NCBI RefSeq assembly: GCF_000518645.1
Contig: NZ_JADZ01000017.1
Span: forward strand, 97,907-161,906
Direction of reading: 5' to 3'
DNA length: 64,000 nucleotides
Source of the DNA: Curvibacter gracilis ATCC BAA-807
GTDB taxonomy: Bacteria; Pseudomonadota; Gammaproteobacteria; Burkholderiales; Burkholderiaceae_C
The position numbers and the translations under genes are program-made. The notes below the pieces were generated by a model. That model was not told where the DNA came from. It was given only the letters and a program-made list of their open reading frames with translations, and did not search any database. Positions within the stretch are counted from its first letter, which is position 1; every line of letters starts with the position of its first letter. This document shows, piece after piece, positions 1 through 8,062 of this stretch.

Positions 1-710
1 CCCTGCTGGTGTCGTACAGCGGCTACCACGTGGGCAACCCGCACCTGTTCAAGCAGGCGGGCTGGGACCCGATCAAGGACTTCACACCCGTGGCCATGAT
101 GACGCGCGCCCCGCAGGTGATCGCCATCAACCCCAAGCTGCCGGTGAACAACCTCAAAGAGCTGATCGCCTATGCCAAGGCCAACCCGGGCAAGCTGAAC
201 TTTGCCTCGTCGGGCAATGGCTCGATCCAGCACATCGCCGGCGAGTTGTTCAAGCAGTTGACCGGCACCTTCATCACCCACATCCCCTACCGGGGCTCGG
301 GCCCGGCGGTGCAGGACCTGATGGCCGGCCAGGTGGACCTCTTCATCACCACCCCGGCCGGCGTGGTGAGCCAGATCCAGGGCGGCCGCCTGAAGGGCGT
401 GGGGGTGACCAGCAAGAAGCGTCTGAGCTCGCTGCCCGAGGTGCCGACCACCACCGAGGCGGGTCTGCCCGGCTATGAGCTGGATTCGTGGTTTGCGCTC
501 TACGCCCCGGCCGGCACGCCGGCGGAGGTGGTGCAGACCCTCAACAGCGAAGTGAACCGCATCCTGGCCAGCGGCGATGCCCGCAAGAAGGCCGAGGAGT
601 CGGGCACGGATGTCGAGCAGATGAGCCCGAAGCAACTGGCGGACTTCACGCGCTCAGAGCTGGAGCGCTGGGGGCGGATCATCCAGACCGCCCACATCAC
701 GCTCGAATGA
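1..710 (+). CDS. Bug-family (TctC) tripartite tricarboxylate transporter binding protein, 5' truncated
   Basis: The reading frame is open from the left edge of the window, so the true start and the signal peptide lie upstream. The visible part matches the extracytoplasmic Bug/TctC solute receptors that feed tripartite tricarboxylate transporters and that are greatly expanded in Burkholderiales. Diagnostic stretches are YSGYHVGNPHLF near the start, IAYAKANPGKLNFASSGNG, HIPYRGSGPAVQDLMAGQVD and LPEVPTTTEAGLPGYE. Family members are about 320 residues, so roughly a quarter is missing. No TctA/TctB membrane genes are seen downstream, which is usual because most Bug receptors are orphans. The ligand (probably a carboxylate) cannot be read from sequence. 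Confidence 0.9.
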   Translation, partial: LLVSYSGYHVGNPHLFKQAGWDPIKDFTPVAMMTRAPQVIAINPKLPVNNLKELIAYAKANPGKLNFASSGNGSIQHIAGELFKQLTGTFITHIPYRGSGPAVQDLMAGQVDLFITTPAGVVSQIQGGRLKGVGVTSKKRLSSLPEVPTTTEAGLPGYELDSWFALYAPAGTPAEVVQTLNSEVNRILASGDARKKAEESGTDVEQMSPKQLADFTRSELERWGRIIQTAHITLE

Positions 711-790
711 ACCTCGCAGGCACCCTGCCCTGCATGGCTTAAAGTCCAGGCCAGTGGCCCATCCCGGGCCGCCCCAGCCGGAGCAGTTCC

Positions 791-1252
791 ATGCGTTTCG
801 AGATCCGCGAGGACGACCTCAGCGGCCCTGAGATCCAGGCCTTGCTGCGCGAGCACCTGGCCGGCATGCAGGCCGACACCCCGCCCGAGAGCGTGCACGC
901 GCTGCCGCTGGAGGCATTGCGCCAACCCGGCATCACGCTGTGGTCGGCCTGGCGCGGAGACCGGCTGTGCGGCTGTGGCGCACTCAAGACGCTGGACCCC
1001 CTGCATGGCGAACTCAAGTCCATGCGCACCCACGGCGCGTTCCTGCGCCAGGGCGTGGGTCAGGCCGTGCTCGACCACATCGTGGCGCAGGCCCGCGCAC
1101 GCGGCCTGCTGCGCCTGAGCCTGGAGACCGGCACCGCCCCTTCGTTCGCGGCGGCCCATGCGCTGTACCGGCGCAATGGCTTTCTGCCCTGCGAGCCCTT
1201 TGCAGACTACCGACCCGACCCGCACAGCCTGTTCATGAGCCGGCAGCTGTGA
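791..1252 (+). CDS. GNAT family N-acetyltransferase
   Basis: A 153-residue single-domain Gcn5-related acetyltransferase. The acetyl-CoA-binding loop is the stretch RQGVGQAVLDHIVAQARARG (about residues 90-110), followed by the typical beta strand LSLETGT and the FAAAHALYRRNGF helix. The ATG at 791 has GGAG at a suitable distance. The family is small-molecule or peptide N-acetylating; this subtype resembles PhnO/YafP-like enzymes, but the substrate is unknown. It stands alone between the Bug receptor and a convergent lipoprotein gene, with an 80-base gap upstream. Confidence 0.85.
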   Translation: MRFEIREDDLSGPEIQALLREHLAGMQADTPPESVHALPLEALRQPGITLWSAWRGDRLCGCGALKTLDPLHGELKSMRTHGAFLRQGVGQAVLDHIVAQARARGLLRLSLETGTAPSFAAAHALYRRNGFLPCEPFADYRPDPHSLFMSRQL

Positions 1253-1283
1253 GGCGCCGCCCCCCAGGCTCTGACAGACCGCC

Positions 1284-2609
1284 TCAGGCGATGCTGATCG
1301 TCATGTTGGCGCTGTAGCCCGTGCTGAGGTCGCCGCTCAGCGTCAGCATCTCGGTGCTGGTGCCATCGCTGAACACGTTGTCGGCCGAAAAGCTGGTGAC
1401 CGAGGTGTTCTGCCCCTTGGTGTAGAGCGCGCTGTTGTAGACCGCGGTGGTGATGGTCTGCGGAAAGGCCAGCTGGGTGGTGGCCGTGGCCGAGACCGCC
1501 AGGTTGTCGTTGAGGTACACCTGGACATGGATGTGGGTGATGCGGCCCGCATACCAGCCAGGGTAGATGGTGGTGAACGTGACCTGGCCGTTGCTGTCGG
1601 TCACCTGGATGCCGCGCAGGTAGGTCAGACCGCTCTGGCCGGCGTTGTTGCTGGTGCTATAGCCTGAGTACAGGCCATCCTTGTCGCAATGCCAGATGTA
1701 GATGCCTGCACCGCTGATGGGGGCGCAGCTGCTGCCGGTGCTCAGCACCGTGAGGGTGAGCGTCAGCGGGATGCCGGTCTTGCTTTCGCGGATGTCGCTG
1801 CGCACGATGGCCGAATTGGTCAGGATGGCGTAGAGCGGGTACGGACCATCGGTCTCGGTCGCAGTCAGCGTGCAACTGCCGGCAGCCGACCGGGTGACCG
1901 TCAAGGTGTAGGTCTGGGTGCTGACGCCATCGGCCGCCGTGACCACCACGCTGACCGTGTTGCTGCCCACCGCCAGTGCGATGCTGCCCGAGGCGGCGCC
2001 ACTGCTGACCGTGCTGCCATTGATCTTGAGGGTGCCCGAGCCGGCCAGCGTGGCGCTGACCGTGAGGCTGCTCACACTGTTGGCCACCGTGGCCGTGTAG
2101 CTGGTGGTGGTGGCCGCAAAGGCCGGCGAAAGGCTGCCCACAGACAGGGTGAGTGCGCTGAGCGTGGCGTCCGACGACAAGGTGGCGGCCGCCCGTGTGA
2201 CCACCACCGTGTAGGTCTTGGTGCTGCTGCCATCGCTGGCGGTGACCACCACCGTCACGGTGTTGGTGCCCACACTGAGACTGATCGCGGCCGAGGCGCT
2301 GCCGCTGGCCACCGTGCTGCCATTGACCTGGATGGTGGCGCCGCTGTCGGTGGCCGTGGGGCTGACAGTGAGGCTGCCGACCGCATTGCCGACGCTGGCG
2401 GCATAGACGGTGGTGCCACTGGCAAACGACGGCGACAGGCTGCCAGCGGACAGGCTCAGGCCGGCCAGCGTGGCCACCGAGGAGGTGGTGGCCGTCGTGC
2501 TGCTGCTGCCGCCACCACAGGCGCTCAGGGCCAGGGCGCCGAGTGAGCCCACCACGGCGAAGGCATGGCGGCGGCCCAAGGGCTTGGAACGGGACGGATG
2601 TTGGGACAT
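1284..2609 (-). CDS. Surface lipoprotein with two cadherin-like repeats and an intradiol dioxygenase domain
   Basis: 441 residues. An N-terminal lipoprotein signal ends in LSAC, giving lipidation at Cys31. Next come a Ser/Thr linker and two tandem cadherin-like beta-sandwich repeats of about 95 residues (roughly 45-139 and 145-240), each ending with a TYT(V/L)xVTR strand. The C-terminal part (about 246-441) is an intradiol ring-cleavage dioxygenase fold: GPYPLY, DGLYSGY, and the iron-site signature YPGWYAGRITHIHVQV with Tyr353, His359 and His361; Tyr314 is the likely second tyrosine ligand. Known family members cleave catechols, but exported members often have no assigned substrate. The ATG at 2609 follows AGAGGT; an in-frame ATG 15 codons upstream lacks such a site. 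No aromatic catabolism genes adjoin it. Confidence 0.85.
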   Translation of the reverse strand: MSQHPSRSKPLGRRHAFAVVGSLGALALSACGGGSSSTTATTSSVATLAGLSLSAGSLSPSFASGTTVYAASVGNAVGSLTVSPTATDSGATIQVNGSTVASGSASAAISLSVGTNTVTVVVTASDGSSTKTYTVVVTRAAATLSSDATLSALTLSVGSLSPAFAATTTSYTATVANSVSSLTVSATLAGSGTLKINGSTVSSGAASGSIALAVGSNTVSVVVTAADGVSTQTYTLTVTRSAAGSCTLTATETDGPYPLYAILTNSAIVRSDIRESKTGIPLTLTLTVLSTGSSCAPISGAGIYIWHCDKDGLYSGYSTSNNAGQSGLTYLRGIQVTDSNGQVTFTTIYPGWYAGRITHIHVQVYLNDNLAVSATATTQLAFPQTITTAVYNSALYTKGQNTSVTSFSADNVFSDGTSTEMLTLSGDLSTGYSANMTISIA

Positions 2610-2716
2610 GAGCACCTCTGCATAGGACAACAGGGGCATTCTGTCCGGGCACATGCCACCGGACTACCGCAGAAAGGTCACCACTTTGTGAAGCAACCCG
2701 AGGGGCTGGACAGCGC

Positions 2717-2971
2717 TCAGCTCAGCGACTGGATCAGGTCGATGTAGAGCTGCTTGGCCTCATCCTGGGTCTTGCCCTTGAGCTTTTCCCAGGCGTCCCA
2801 CTTGAAGCGGCCCACCTGGTCGGTGAAGCCGGGCTTCTTCTCGGTGTTGTCACCCTGGGTGGCCTGTTTGTACAGAGCGTAGATCTTCAGCAGGGTGGGG
2901 TTGTCGGGGCGCTCGCTGAGGTTCTTGGAGTTGGCCACGGCGGCTTCGAACAGGGCGTTCAGATCGGACAT
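2717..2971 (-). CDS. Acyl-CoA-binding protein (ACBP)
   Basis: 84 residues, exactly the length of a stand-alone ACBP four-helix bundle. The protein binds medium- to long-chain acyl-CoA in the cytoplasm as a carrier and buffer. Hallmarks are the LLKIYALYKQATQGD helix (Tyr31 and Lys35 contact the CoA in this family) and GRFKWDAWEKLKGK (Lys57, Trp58). The start at 2971 is preceded by AGGAAA; a longer in-frame opening adds a proline-rich stretch not found in the family. It is monocistronic in appearance, with about 150 non-coding bases upstream. Bacterial ACBPs are uncommon overall but regular in this group. Confidence 0.9.
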   Translation of the reverse strand: MSDLNALFEAAVANSKNLSERPDNPTLLKIYALYKQATQGDNTEKKPGFTDQVGRFKWDAWEKLKGKTQDEAKQLYIDLIQSLS

Positions 2972-3123
2972 GTCTCGGATTTCCTGGTTGGGGTTGTCGT
3001 CATGGGGCGGGTCTGGCGGGCCGGCAGACCCACCGGTCGGCCCGGCAGACATTCATCTTAAGCGGCGCGCGCCCCCATCCCCGGCTCGGCCGGGCCATCC
3101 GCGTCCACAGTGTCGCCAACTGT

Positions 3124-4464
3124 TCAATCTGCGCCCGCCACGCGGCCCGCGGCAAAGTCGCCGATCAGGCGCAGGCCCAGGTACAACCTGGGCTGGATGG
3201 AGTCGAGCAGCACGTACTCGGCCTTGTCGGAGTGCGCGCCAAAGCCTTGCAGGCCCAGGCGTTCGAGCACCGGGGCGCGGGTTTCGAGGGCGGCAAAGGC
3301 GGCATCGGTGCCGCCGCCTTCCGGGCGGTCGTCGATCTGCAGCGTGTGACCGATCTCGCGGTAGATCTGCTGGGCGTGGGCCCCCACGCGGCGCGCGGCA
3401 TCACTGGGCTCCAGGGGCGGGCGGCGGTTCTCCAGCGTCACGCTGACCTCCGAGCCGGGCAGCAGGTGGCGCTGGATGCGCGACTGCAACTGGCTGTCCA
3501 GGGCCTGCAGGTCGCTCACGCGCAGCAGGCGCACATCGGCCTGGGCGCTGGCTTCGGGCGGGATCATGTTGCGCACCACACCGGCCTTGGCGAGGGTCCA
3601 GTTGACCTTCAGGCCGCGCTCGGGCACCGACAGATCCCGCAATTGCAGCAGCTGGTGCGACAACTCGTACAGCGCGTTGATGCCGGCCTCGGGGGCGCCG
3701 CCGGCGTGCGAGGCCCGACCCACCACCTTGAGCGAGGCCATGGCGATACCGCTGGTGGCCAGCGACAGCTTGTCGCCCCCGACGCGGGTGGCCTCGTAGG
3801 ACAGCACCAGATCGTGCTCGCGCCCCAGTCGGGCCAGGGTCTTGCGCGAGGCGGGCGAGCTGATCTCTTCATCGCCGTTGATGAGCACCGTCAACTGGCC
3901 GTAGCTCTGGACCCCCAGGCGCTTGAGCAGGGCCACGGTGTGCAGCACGGTGGCCACGCCCTGCTTGTCGTCGGCAATGCCCAGGCCATAGGCGCGGTTG
4001 CCTTCCACGCGGTAGGGTTGCTGGGCCAGCATGCCCCGGGGGTAGACGGTGTCCATGTGGGCGATCAGCAGGATGCGGCGCTGCCCGCTGCCCTTGAACA
4101 CCGCGTGCACCATGCGACCGGGCCGGGGCGGCGTGTCTTCCATGCGGTACAGGTCGGTCGGTGCCGCCTCGATGAAGTTCACCTCGCCCCCCAACTCGCG
4201 CAGGCGGGCGGCAATGAGCTCGGAGATCTGGTCCAGGCCTTCGCGGTCGCTGCTGCCGCTTTCGATGTTGACCAGGGCGCGCAAGGTCTCCAGCAGGGCC
4301 GGCTGCTCCTGCCCAGCCGCCGCCCACAGCGGGGCCTGGGCGGCCGGCGGGGCCACGGTATCGGCCCGCGCCGCTGGGCTCAGCCAACTGGCGGCCAGCA
4401 GGCTCAAGCCCAGCAGGGCCGCCCGGCGGGTGGCGCTGCGGCTGCAAGGGTTCATCAGGTTCAT
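3124..4464 (-). CDS. Exported M20 metallopeptidase, glutamate carboxypeptidase (carboxypeptidase G2) type
   Basis: 446 residues with a signal peptide ending in ARA (about residue 35), so it acts in the periplasm. The dinuclear zinc site of the M20A/CPG2 group is complete: AHMDTVY (His and Asp), GIADDKQG (bridging Asp), INGDEEISS (catalytic Glu plus ligand), LSYEATR and the C-terminal GAHSDKAEY His. Family enzymes remove C-terminal glutamate from peptides and folates. It is the last gene of a three-gene hydrolase operon with the genes at 4507-5601 and 5604-6806; the gap to the upstream gene is 42 bases. Two in-frame ATGs (4464 and 4455) have no clear ribosome-binding site, so the start is uncertain by three codons. 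Confidence 0.88.
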   Translation of the reverse strand: MNLMNPCSRSATRRAALLGLSLLAASWLSPAARADTVAPPAAQAPLWAAAGQEQPALLETLRALVNIESGSSDREGLDQISELIAARLRELGGEVNFIEAAPTDLYRMEDTPPRPGRMVHAVFKGSGQRRILLIAHMDTVYPRGMLAQQPYRVEGNRAYGLGIADDKQGVATVLHTVALLKRLGVQSYGQLTVLINGDEEISSPASRKTLARLGREHDLVLSYEATRVGGDKLSLATSGIAMASLKVVGRASHAGGAPEAGINALYELSHQLLQLRDLSVPERGLKVNWTLAKAGVVRNMIPPEASAQADVRLLRVSDLQALDSQLQSRIQRHLLPGSEVSVTLENRRPPLEPSDAARRVGAHAQQIYREIGHTLQIDDRPEGGGTDAAFAALETRAPVLERLGLQGFGAHSDKAEYVLLDSIQPRLYLGLRLIGDFAAGRVAGAD

Positions 4465-4506
4465 AGCGTTTCGAGGCAGTGGGAGTGAGAAAGGCCGGCC
4501 CTCGGC

Positions 4507-5601
4507 TCAGGCCAGGCCGTCGACCGCCTGGAACAGGGCCTGCCTCGCCTGGCTGATGATCTGGCCTTTCCAGGCATCGGTGTCGGTGTAGAAGGCCGCC
4601 AGCACCTGCTGGCGGATGGCCTCGGCCAGCGCGGGCGGCGCCTCGGGGTGCCCGTTCAACCAGTGTTCGGCCCGCAGGGCGTGCAGCACCTGCAGCACCG
4701 GCTGGGTGCCGTACTCCAGGGCGATGCCGGTGACCTCGGCCTGCGGGCATTCCTGGTAGGCACTCTCCCACATCAGGCCGGTGAGCAAGGGCGAGGTGGA
4801 GGAGCCGTCGTAGATCGAGGTGACCGGCGTGGCGCCGCCACCGCCCCACCAGGCCCGAGCCCGGGCCACGGCCGCCGGTTCATGGCGGCCGGCAAAGATG
4901 CGCTCGCCCAGGCCACTGGGCCCCAGGCCGGTGTGCAGGTCGATCCAGCCCAGGCGGCGGGCCTGACGGCCATGCTGGCGCAGCACGGCGCGCAGGGTGA
5001 GGTTGCTCCAGGTGGGGGTCTGGCCGCCGAAGAACAGGCCCTGGGGGAACTCATGCTGGCCACGCGCCACCGCGGCCTGGAAGGCGGCCTCGCCGCGCCG
5101 GGCCAGGAAGTCGGCGATGGCGGCCTGGTTGGCCGCATCGGGCGGCCACACCTCGGGCAGCAGCAGCGGGGCCAGTTCGCGGTAGGCCTCGTTGAGCGGC
5201 AGGGGCTGGCTGAAATCGTGGAAGTTGCGGTTCAGGTCGACGTTCTCGTGCGTGACCCGGCGCAAGTGCGAAAACCCGTAGGGGTTGAGCGCGTGCACAT
5301 ACAGCACGGCCACCCCGGCGGCCTGGGCGCGCTCGCGCCATTCGGCGTCATGCAGGGCGAACACCTGCACACCCGAGCCGCAAAAGCCCTCCAGCCCATG
5401 GCAGCCGCTGCTGACGATCAGCAGGGCCTGGGCATCGGGCGGGCCGTCGCGCACCACGTCCATGGCCAGGGCCTCGCCGTCGCGCCCCGGCAAGGGGTGG
5501 GGGTGCGACTCGATGGGCAGGCCGGCCTGGGCCGCCCCCTCCAGAAACAGCCGACGCGCCTCGGCGTAGCGGCTGGCAAAGGCCTGGGGCACGGGCAGCA
5601 T
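4507..5601 (-). CDS. DUF2817 (M14-like) zinc carboxypeptidase-family protein
   Basis: 364 residues of the DUF2817 family, which has the fold and metal-binding pattern of M14 carboxypeptidases. The HxxE motif is in SSGCHGLEGFCGSG, the third metal His in WIDLHTGLGPSG, a substrate-binding segment in NVDLNRNFHDF, and the probable general-base Glu in IALEYGT. No signal peptide is evident, so it is probably cytoplasmic. Its ATG lies two bases after the stop of the upstream M20 amidohydrolase, which implies co-translation. Substrate is not established for this family; the operon context (two M20 hydrolases) suggests peptides or N-acyl amino acids. Confidence 0.82.
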   Translation of the reverse strand: MLPVPQAFASRYAEARRLFLEGAAQAGLPIESHPHPLPGRDGEALAMDVVRDGPPDAQALLIVSSGCHGLEGFCGSGVQVFALHDAEWRERAQAAGVAVLYVHALNPYGFSHLRRVTHENVDLNRNFHDFSQPLPLNEAYRELAPLLLPEVWPPDAANQAAIADFLARRGEAAFQAAVARGQHEFPQGLFFGGQTPTWSNLTLRAVLRQHGRQARRLGWIDLHTGLGPSGLGERIFAGRHEPAAVARARAWWGGGGATPVTSIYDGSSTSPLLTGLMWESAYQECPQAEVTGIALEYGTQPVLQVLHALRAEHWLNGHPEAPPALAEAIRQQVLAAFYTDTDAWKGQIISQARQALFQAVDGLA

Positions 5602-5603
5602 GG

Positions 5604-6806
5604 TCAGGCCTTGTCAGGCTGCTGGGCGAACCACTTCTGCACCAGGCGCACCCACAGCGAGCCCCCCAGCGGGATCAGGTCGTCATTGAAGTCGTAGCTG
5701 GGGTTGTGCAGCATGCACGGGCCGCCGCCATGGCCCATCTCGCGGTGGGTGCCGTCGCCGTTGGCGATGAAGAAGTAGGCACCCGGCTTGGCCTGCAGCA
5801 TGTAGGCGAAGTCTTCCGCGCCCATGGTGGGTTCCTGCGGCAGCACCTTGTCGGCGCCGACCAGGTCGACCATCACGCTGCGGGCGAACTCGGCCTCGGC
5901 AGGGTGGTTGACAGTGGGCGGGTAGTTGCGCACGAACTCGAAGCTGCACTCGGCCCCGAAGGCGGCCGCCACGCCGTGCGAGATCTCGGACATGCGGCGC
6001 TCGATGAGGTCGAGCACCTCGGTGGTGAAGGTGCGCACCGTGCCCTGCAGCTCGCAGCTGTCGGGGATGACGTTGGTGGCCTCGCCCGCATGGATCATGG
6101 TGACCGAGATGACGCCGGCGTCGACCGGCTTCTTGTTGCGGGTGACGATGGTCTGGAAGCCCTGCACCATCTGGCAGGCGATCAGCACCGGGTCGATGCC
6201 GGTGTGCGGCAGGGCCGCGTGGCCGCCCTTGCCGCGCACGGTGATCTTGAACTCGCTGGTCGAGGCCATCACCGGGCCGGGGCTGACGGCCATGGTGCCC
6301 ACCGGCATGCCGGGCCAGTTGTGCATGCCGAACACGGCCTGCATGGGGAACTGCTCGAACAGGCCGTCGTTGACCATCTCGCGGGCGCCGCCACCGCCCT
6401 CTTCGGCAGGCTGGAAGATCAGGTACACCGTGCCATCGAAATCACGGTGGCGGGCCAGGTGCTGGGCCGCGGCCAGCAGCATGGCCACGTGGCCGTCGTG
6501 GCCGCAGGCGTGCATCTTGCCGGGATGCCGGCTGGCATGGGCGAAGGTGTTGAACTCCTGCATGGGCAGCGCGTCCATGTCGGCACGCAGGCCGATGGCG
6601 CGCGGGCTGTCGCCCCCCTTGACGATGCCGACCACACCGGTCTTGCCCAGACCGCGGTGCACCGGAATGCCCCACTCGGTGAGCTTGGCCGCGATCAGGT
6701 CGGCGGTACGCAGTTCTTCAAAACACAACTCGGGGTGAGCATGGATGTCGCGGCGCACCGCCGCGATGCCGGCCGCCTGGGCCACGATGGAGTCAAGGAT
6801 TTGCAT
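5604..6806 (-). CDS. M20D amidohydrolase, hippurate hydrolase/aminoacylase type
   Basis: 400 residues, the normal length for the M20D family (hippuricase, IAA-amino-acid hydrolase, N-acyl amino acid amidohydrolases). The metal site is intact: DIHAHPE, the Cys-His pair in MHACGHDGH, PAEEGGGG with the catalytic Glu pair, FGMHNWPG, and the C-terminal MLHNPSYDFND His. The insert dimerisation domain lies between. No signal peptide, so it is cytoplasmic. It heads the minus-strand operon with the DUF2817 and CPG2-like genes and is divergent from the ArgE-like gene across about 95 bases. It releases an acyl group from an N-acyl amino acid; the exact acyl chain cannot be read. Confidence 0.9.
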   Translation of the reverse strand: MQILDSIVAQAAGIAAVRRDIHAHPELCFEELRTADLIAAKLTEWGIPVHRGLGKTGVVGIVKGGDSPRAIGLRADMDALPMQEFNTFAHASRHPGKMHACGHDGHVAMLLAAAQHLARHRDFDGTVYLIFQPAEEGGGGAREMVNDGLFEQFPMQAVFGMHNWPGMPVGTMAVSPGPVMASTSEFKITVRGKGGHAALPHTGIDPVLIACQMVQGFQTIVTRNKKPVDAGVISVTMIHAGEATNVIPDSCELQGTVRTFTTEVLDLIERRMSEISHGVAAAFGAECSFEFVRNYPPTVNHPAEAEFARSVMVDLVGADKVLPQEPTMGAEDFAYMLQAKPGAYFFIANGDGTHREMGHGGGPCMLHNPSYDFNDDLIPLGGSLWVRLVQKWFAQQPDKA

Positions 6807-6902
6807 GGTGATGTAGTGGGCGCTTAATGGATCAGTCTAGCAATGGGCAGGGCTTTGCCGCAAGTTCTGCGCCATCCGCGCACATCATCCACAATGCCAA
6901 CC

Positions 6903-8060
6903 ATGATTTCCGAACGAGCCCTTGCACTGGCGCAGACCCTGGTCCGGATGGACACGGTGAGCCGAAACTCCAACCTCGAGTTGATCCACTTCGTGCGCGA
7001 CGAATTGCAGCGCCTGGGCGTGGCCAGCCGCCTGACCTGGAACGCCGACAAGACCAAGGCCAACCTGTTTGCCACGCTGGGCGAGGGCAAGCCCGCGGGG
7101 GTGATCCTGTCGGGTCACACCGACACCGTGCCCTGGGACGGCCAGGCCTGGAGCCTGGACCCGCTGTCGGCCACGGTGCGCGACGGCCGCCTGTACGGGC
7201 GGGGCTCGGCCGACATGAAGGCCTTCATCGGCATCGCACTGGCCCAGGCCCAGCACTTTCTGGACAGCCCGGCCCCCTTCGCCATCCACCTGGCGCTGAG
7301 CTTTGACGAAGAAGTGGGCTGCCTGGGCGTGAAGGAGCTGATTGCCGACCTGCGCGACGCCCACATCCAGCCCCTGGCCTGCATCGTGGGCGAGCCCACG
7401 CTGATGGTGCCGGCCATTGCCCACAAGGGGGTGTACCGCTACCGCTGCTGCGTGCGCGGCAAAGAGGCGCACTCGTCGCTGACCCCGCGCTCCGTCAACG
7501 CCATCGAGATGGCGGCCCGGCTGGTCGGCACGCTGCGCGACATGGCCGAGGGCTTCGAGCGCGACGAGCCCCGCTACACCGGCTTTGACGTGCCCTACAC
7601 CACCGCCAGCGTGGGCCAGTTCCATGGCGGCATTGCCGACAACGTGGTGCCGCGCGACGCCGAGTTCCGCTATGAGTTCCGCAACCTGCCCACCGTGGAC
7701 GCGCTGGCGCTGCAGTCGCAGGTGGTGGCCGCCGCCCGCGCCCTGGAGCCCGGCATGCAACAGGTGAGCCCCGAGGCGGGCTTCAGCTTCGAGCCCATCT
7801 GCGAGGTGCCGGCCTTCCTGGGCTCGGCCGACGATGCCGTGACCCGGCTGGCGCAGCGCCTGGCCGGGGAATCGGGCACCACCCTGGTGGCCTTCGGCAC
7901 CGAAGCGGGGCTGTTCAAGCAGGCCGGCATCCCCACCGTGGTGTGCGGGCCCGGCAGCATCGAGCAGGCGCACCAGCCCGATGAGTACGTGACCCTGGAA
8001 CAACTGGGGCGCTGCGAACAGTTTCTGCAGGGCCTGGGCGGGGTGCGCGAAATCGCCTGA
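6903..8060 (+). CDS. argE: Acetylornithine deacetylase (ArgE-type M20 hydrolase)
   Basis: About 385 residues of the M20A ArgE group, which removes the acetyl group from N2-acetylornithine. The substrate-recognition opening DTVSRNSNLELI is typical of betaproteobacterial ArgE. The metal site comprises GHTDTVP, GRGSADMKAF, FDEEVGC, IVGEPT and the late AHQPDEY His. Because a bifunctional ArgJ normally makes ArgE dispensable in this group, and because it lies beside other acylase genes, a role as a broader N-acyl amino acid deacylase is also possible. Starts at 6894 or 6903 are both ATG and neither has a clear ribosome-binding site. Its stop is two bases from the convergent binding-protein gene. 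Confidence 0.85.
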   Translation: MISERALALAQTLVRMDTVSRNSNLELIHFVRDELQRLGVASRLTWNADKTKANLFATLGEGKPAGVILSGHTDTVPWDGQAWSLDPLSATVRDGRLYGRGSADMKAFIGIALAQAQHFLDSPAPFAIHLALSFDEEVGCLGVKELIADLRDAHIQPLACIVGEPTLMVPAIAHKGVYRYRCCVRGKEAHSSLTPRSVNAIEMAARLVGTLRDMAEGFERDEPRYTGFDVPYTTASVGQFHGGIADNVVPRDAEFRYEFRNLPTVDALALQSQVVAAARALEPGMQQVSPEAGFSFEPICEVPAFLGSADDAVTRLAQRLAGESGTTLVAFGTEAGLFKQAGIPTVVCGPGSIEQAHQPDEYVTLEQLGRCEQFLQGLGGVREIA

Positions 8061-8062
8061 GC

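Noticed and set aside
1700..2500. Repetitive DNA inside the lipoprotein gene
   Set aside because: The two repeats are protein-level cadherin-like domains that have diverged; they are not a mobile or tandem DNA repeat.
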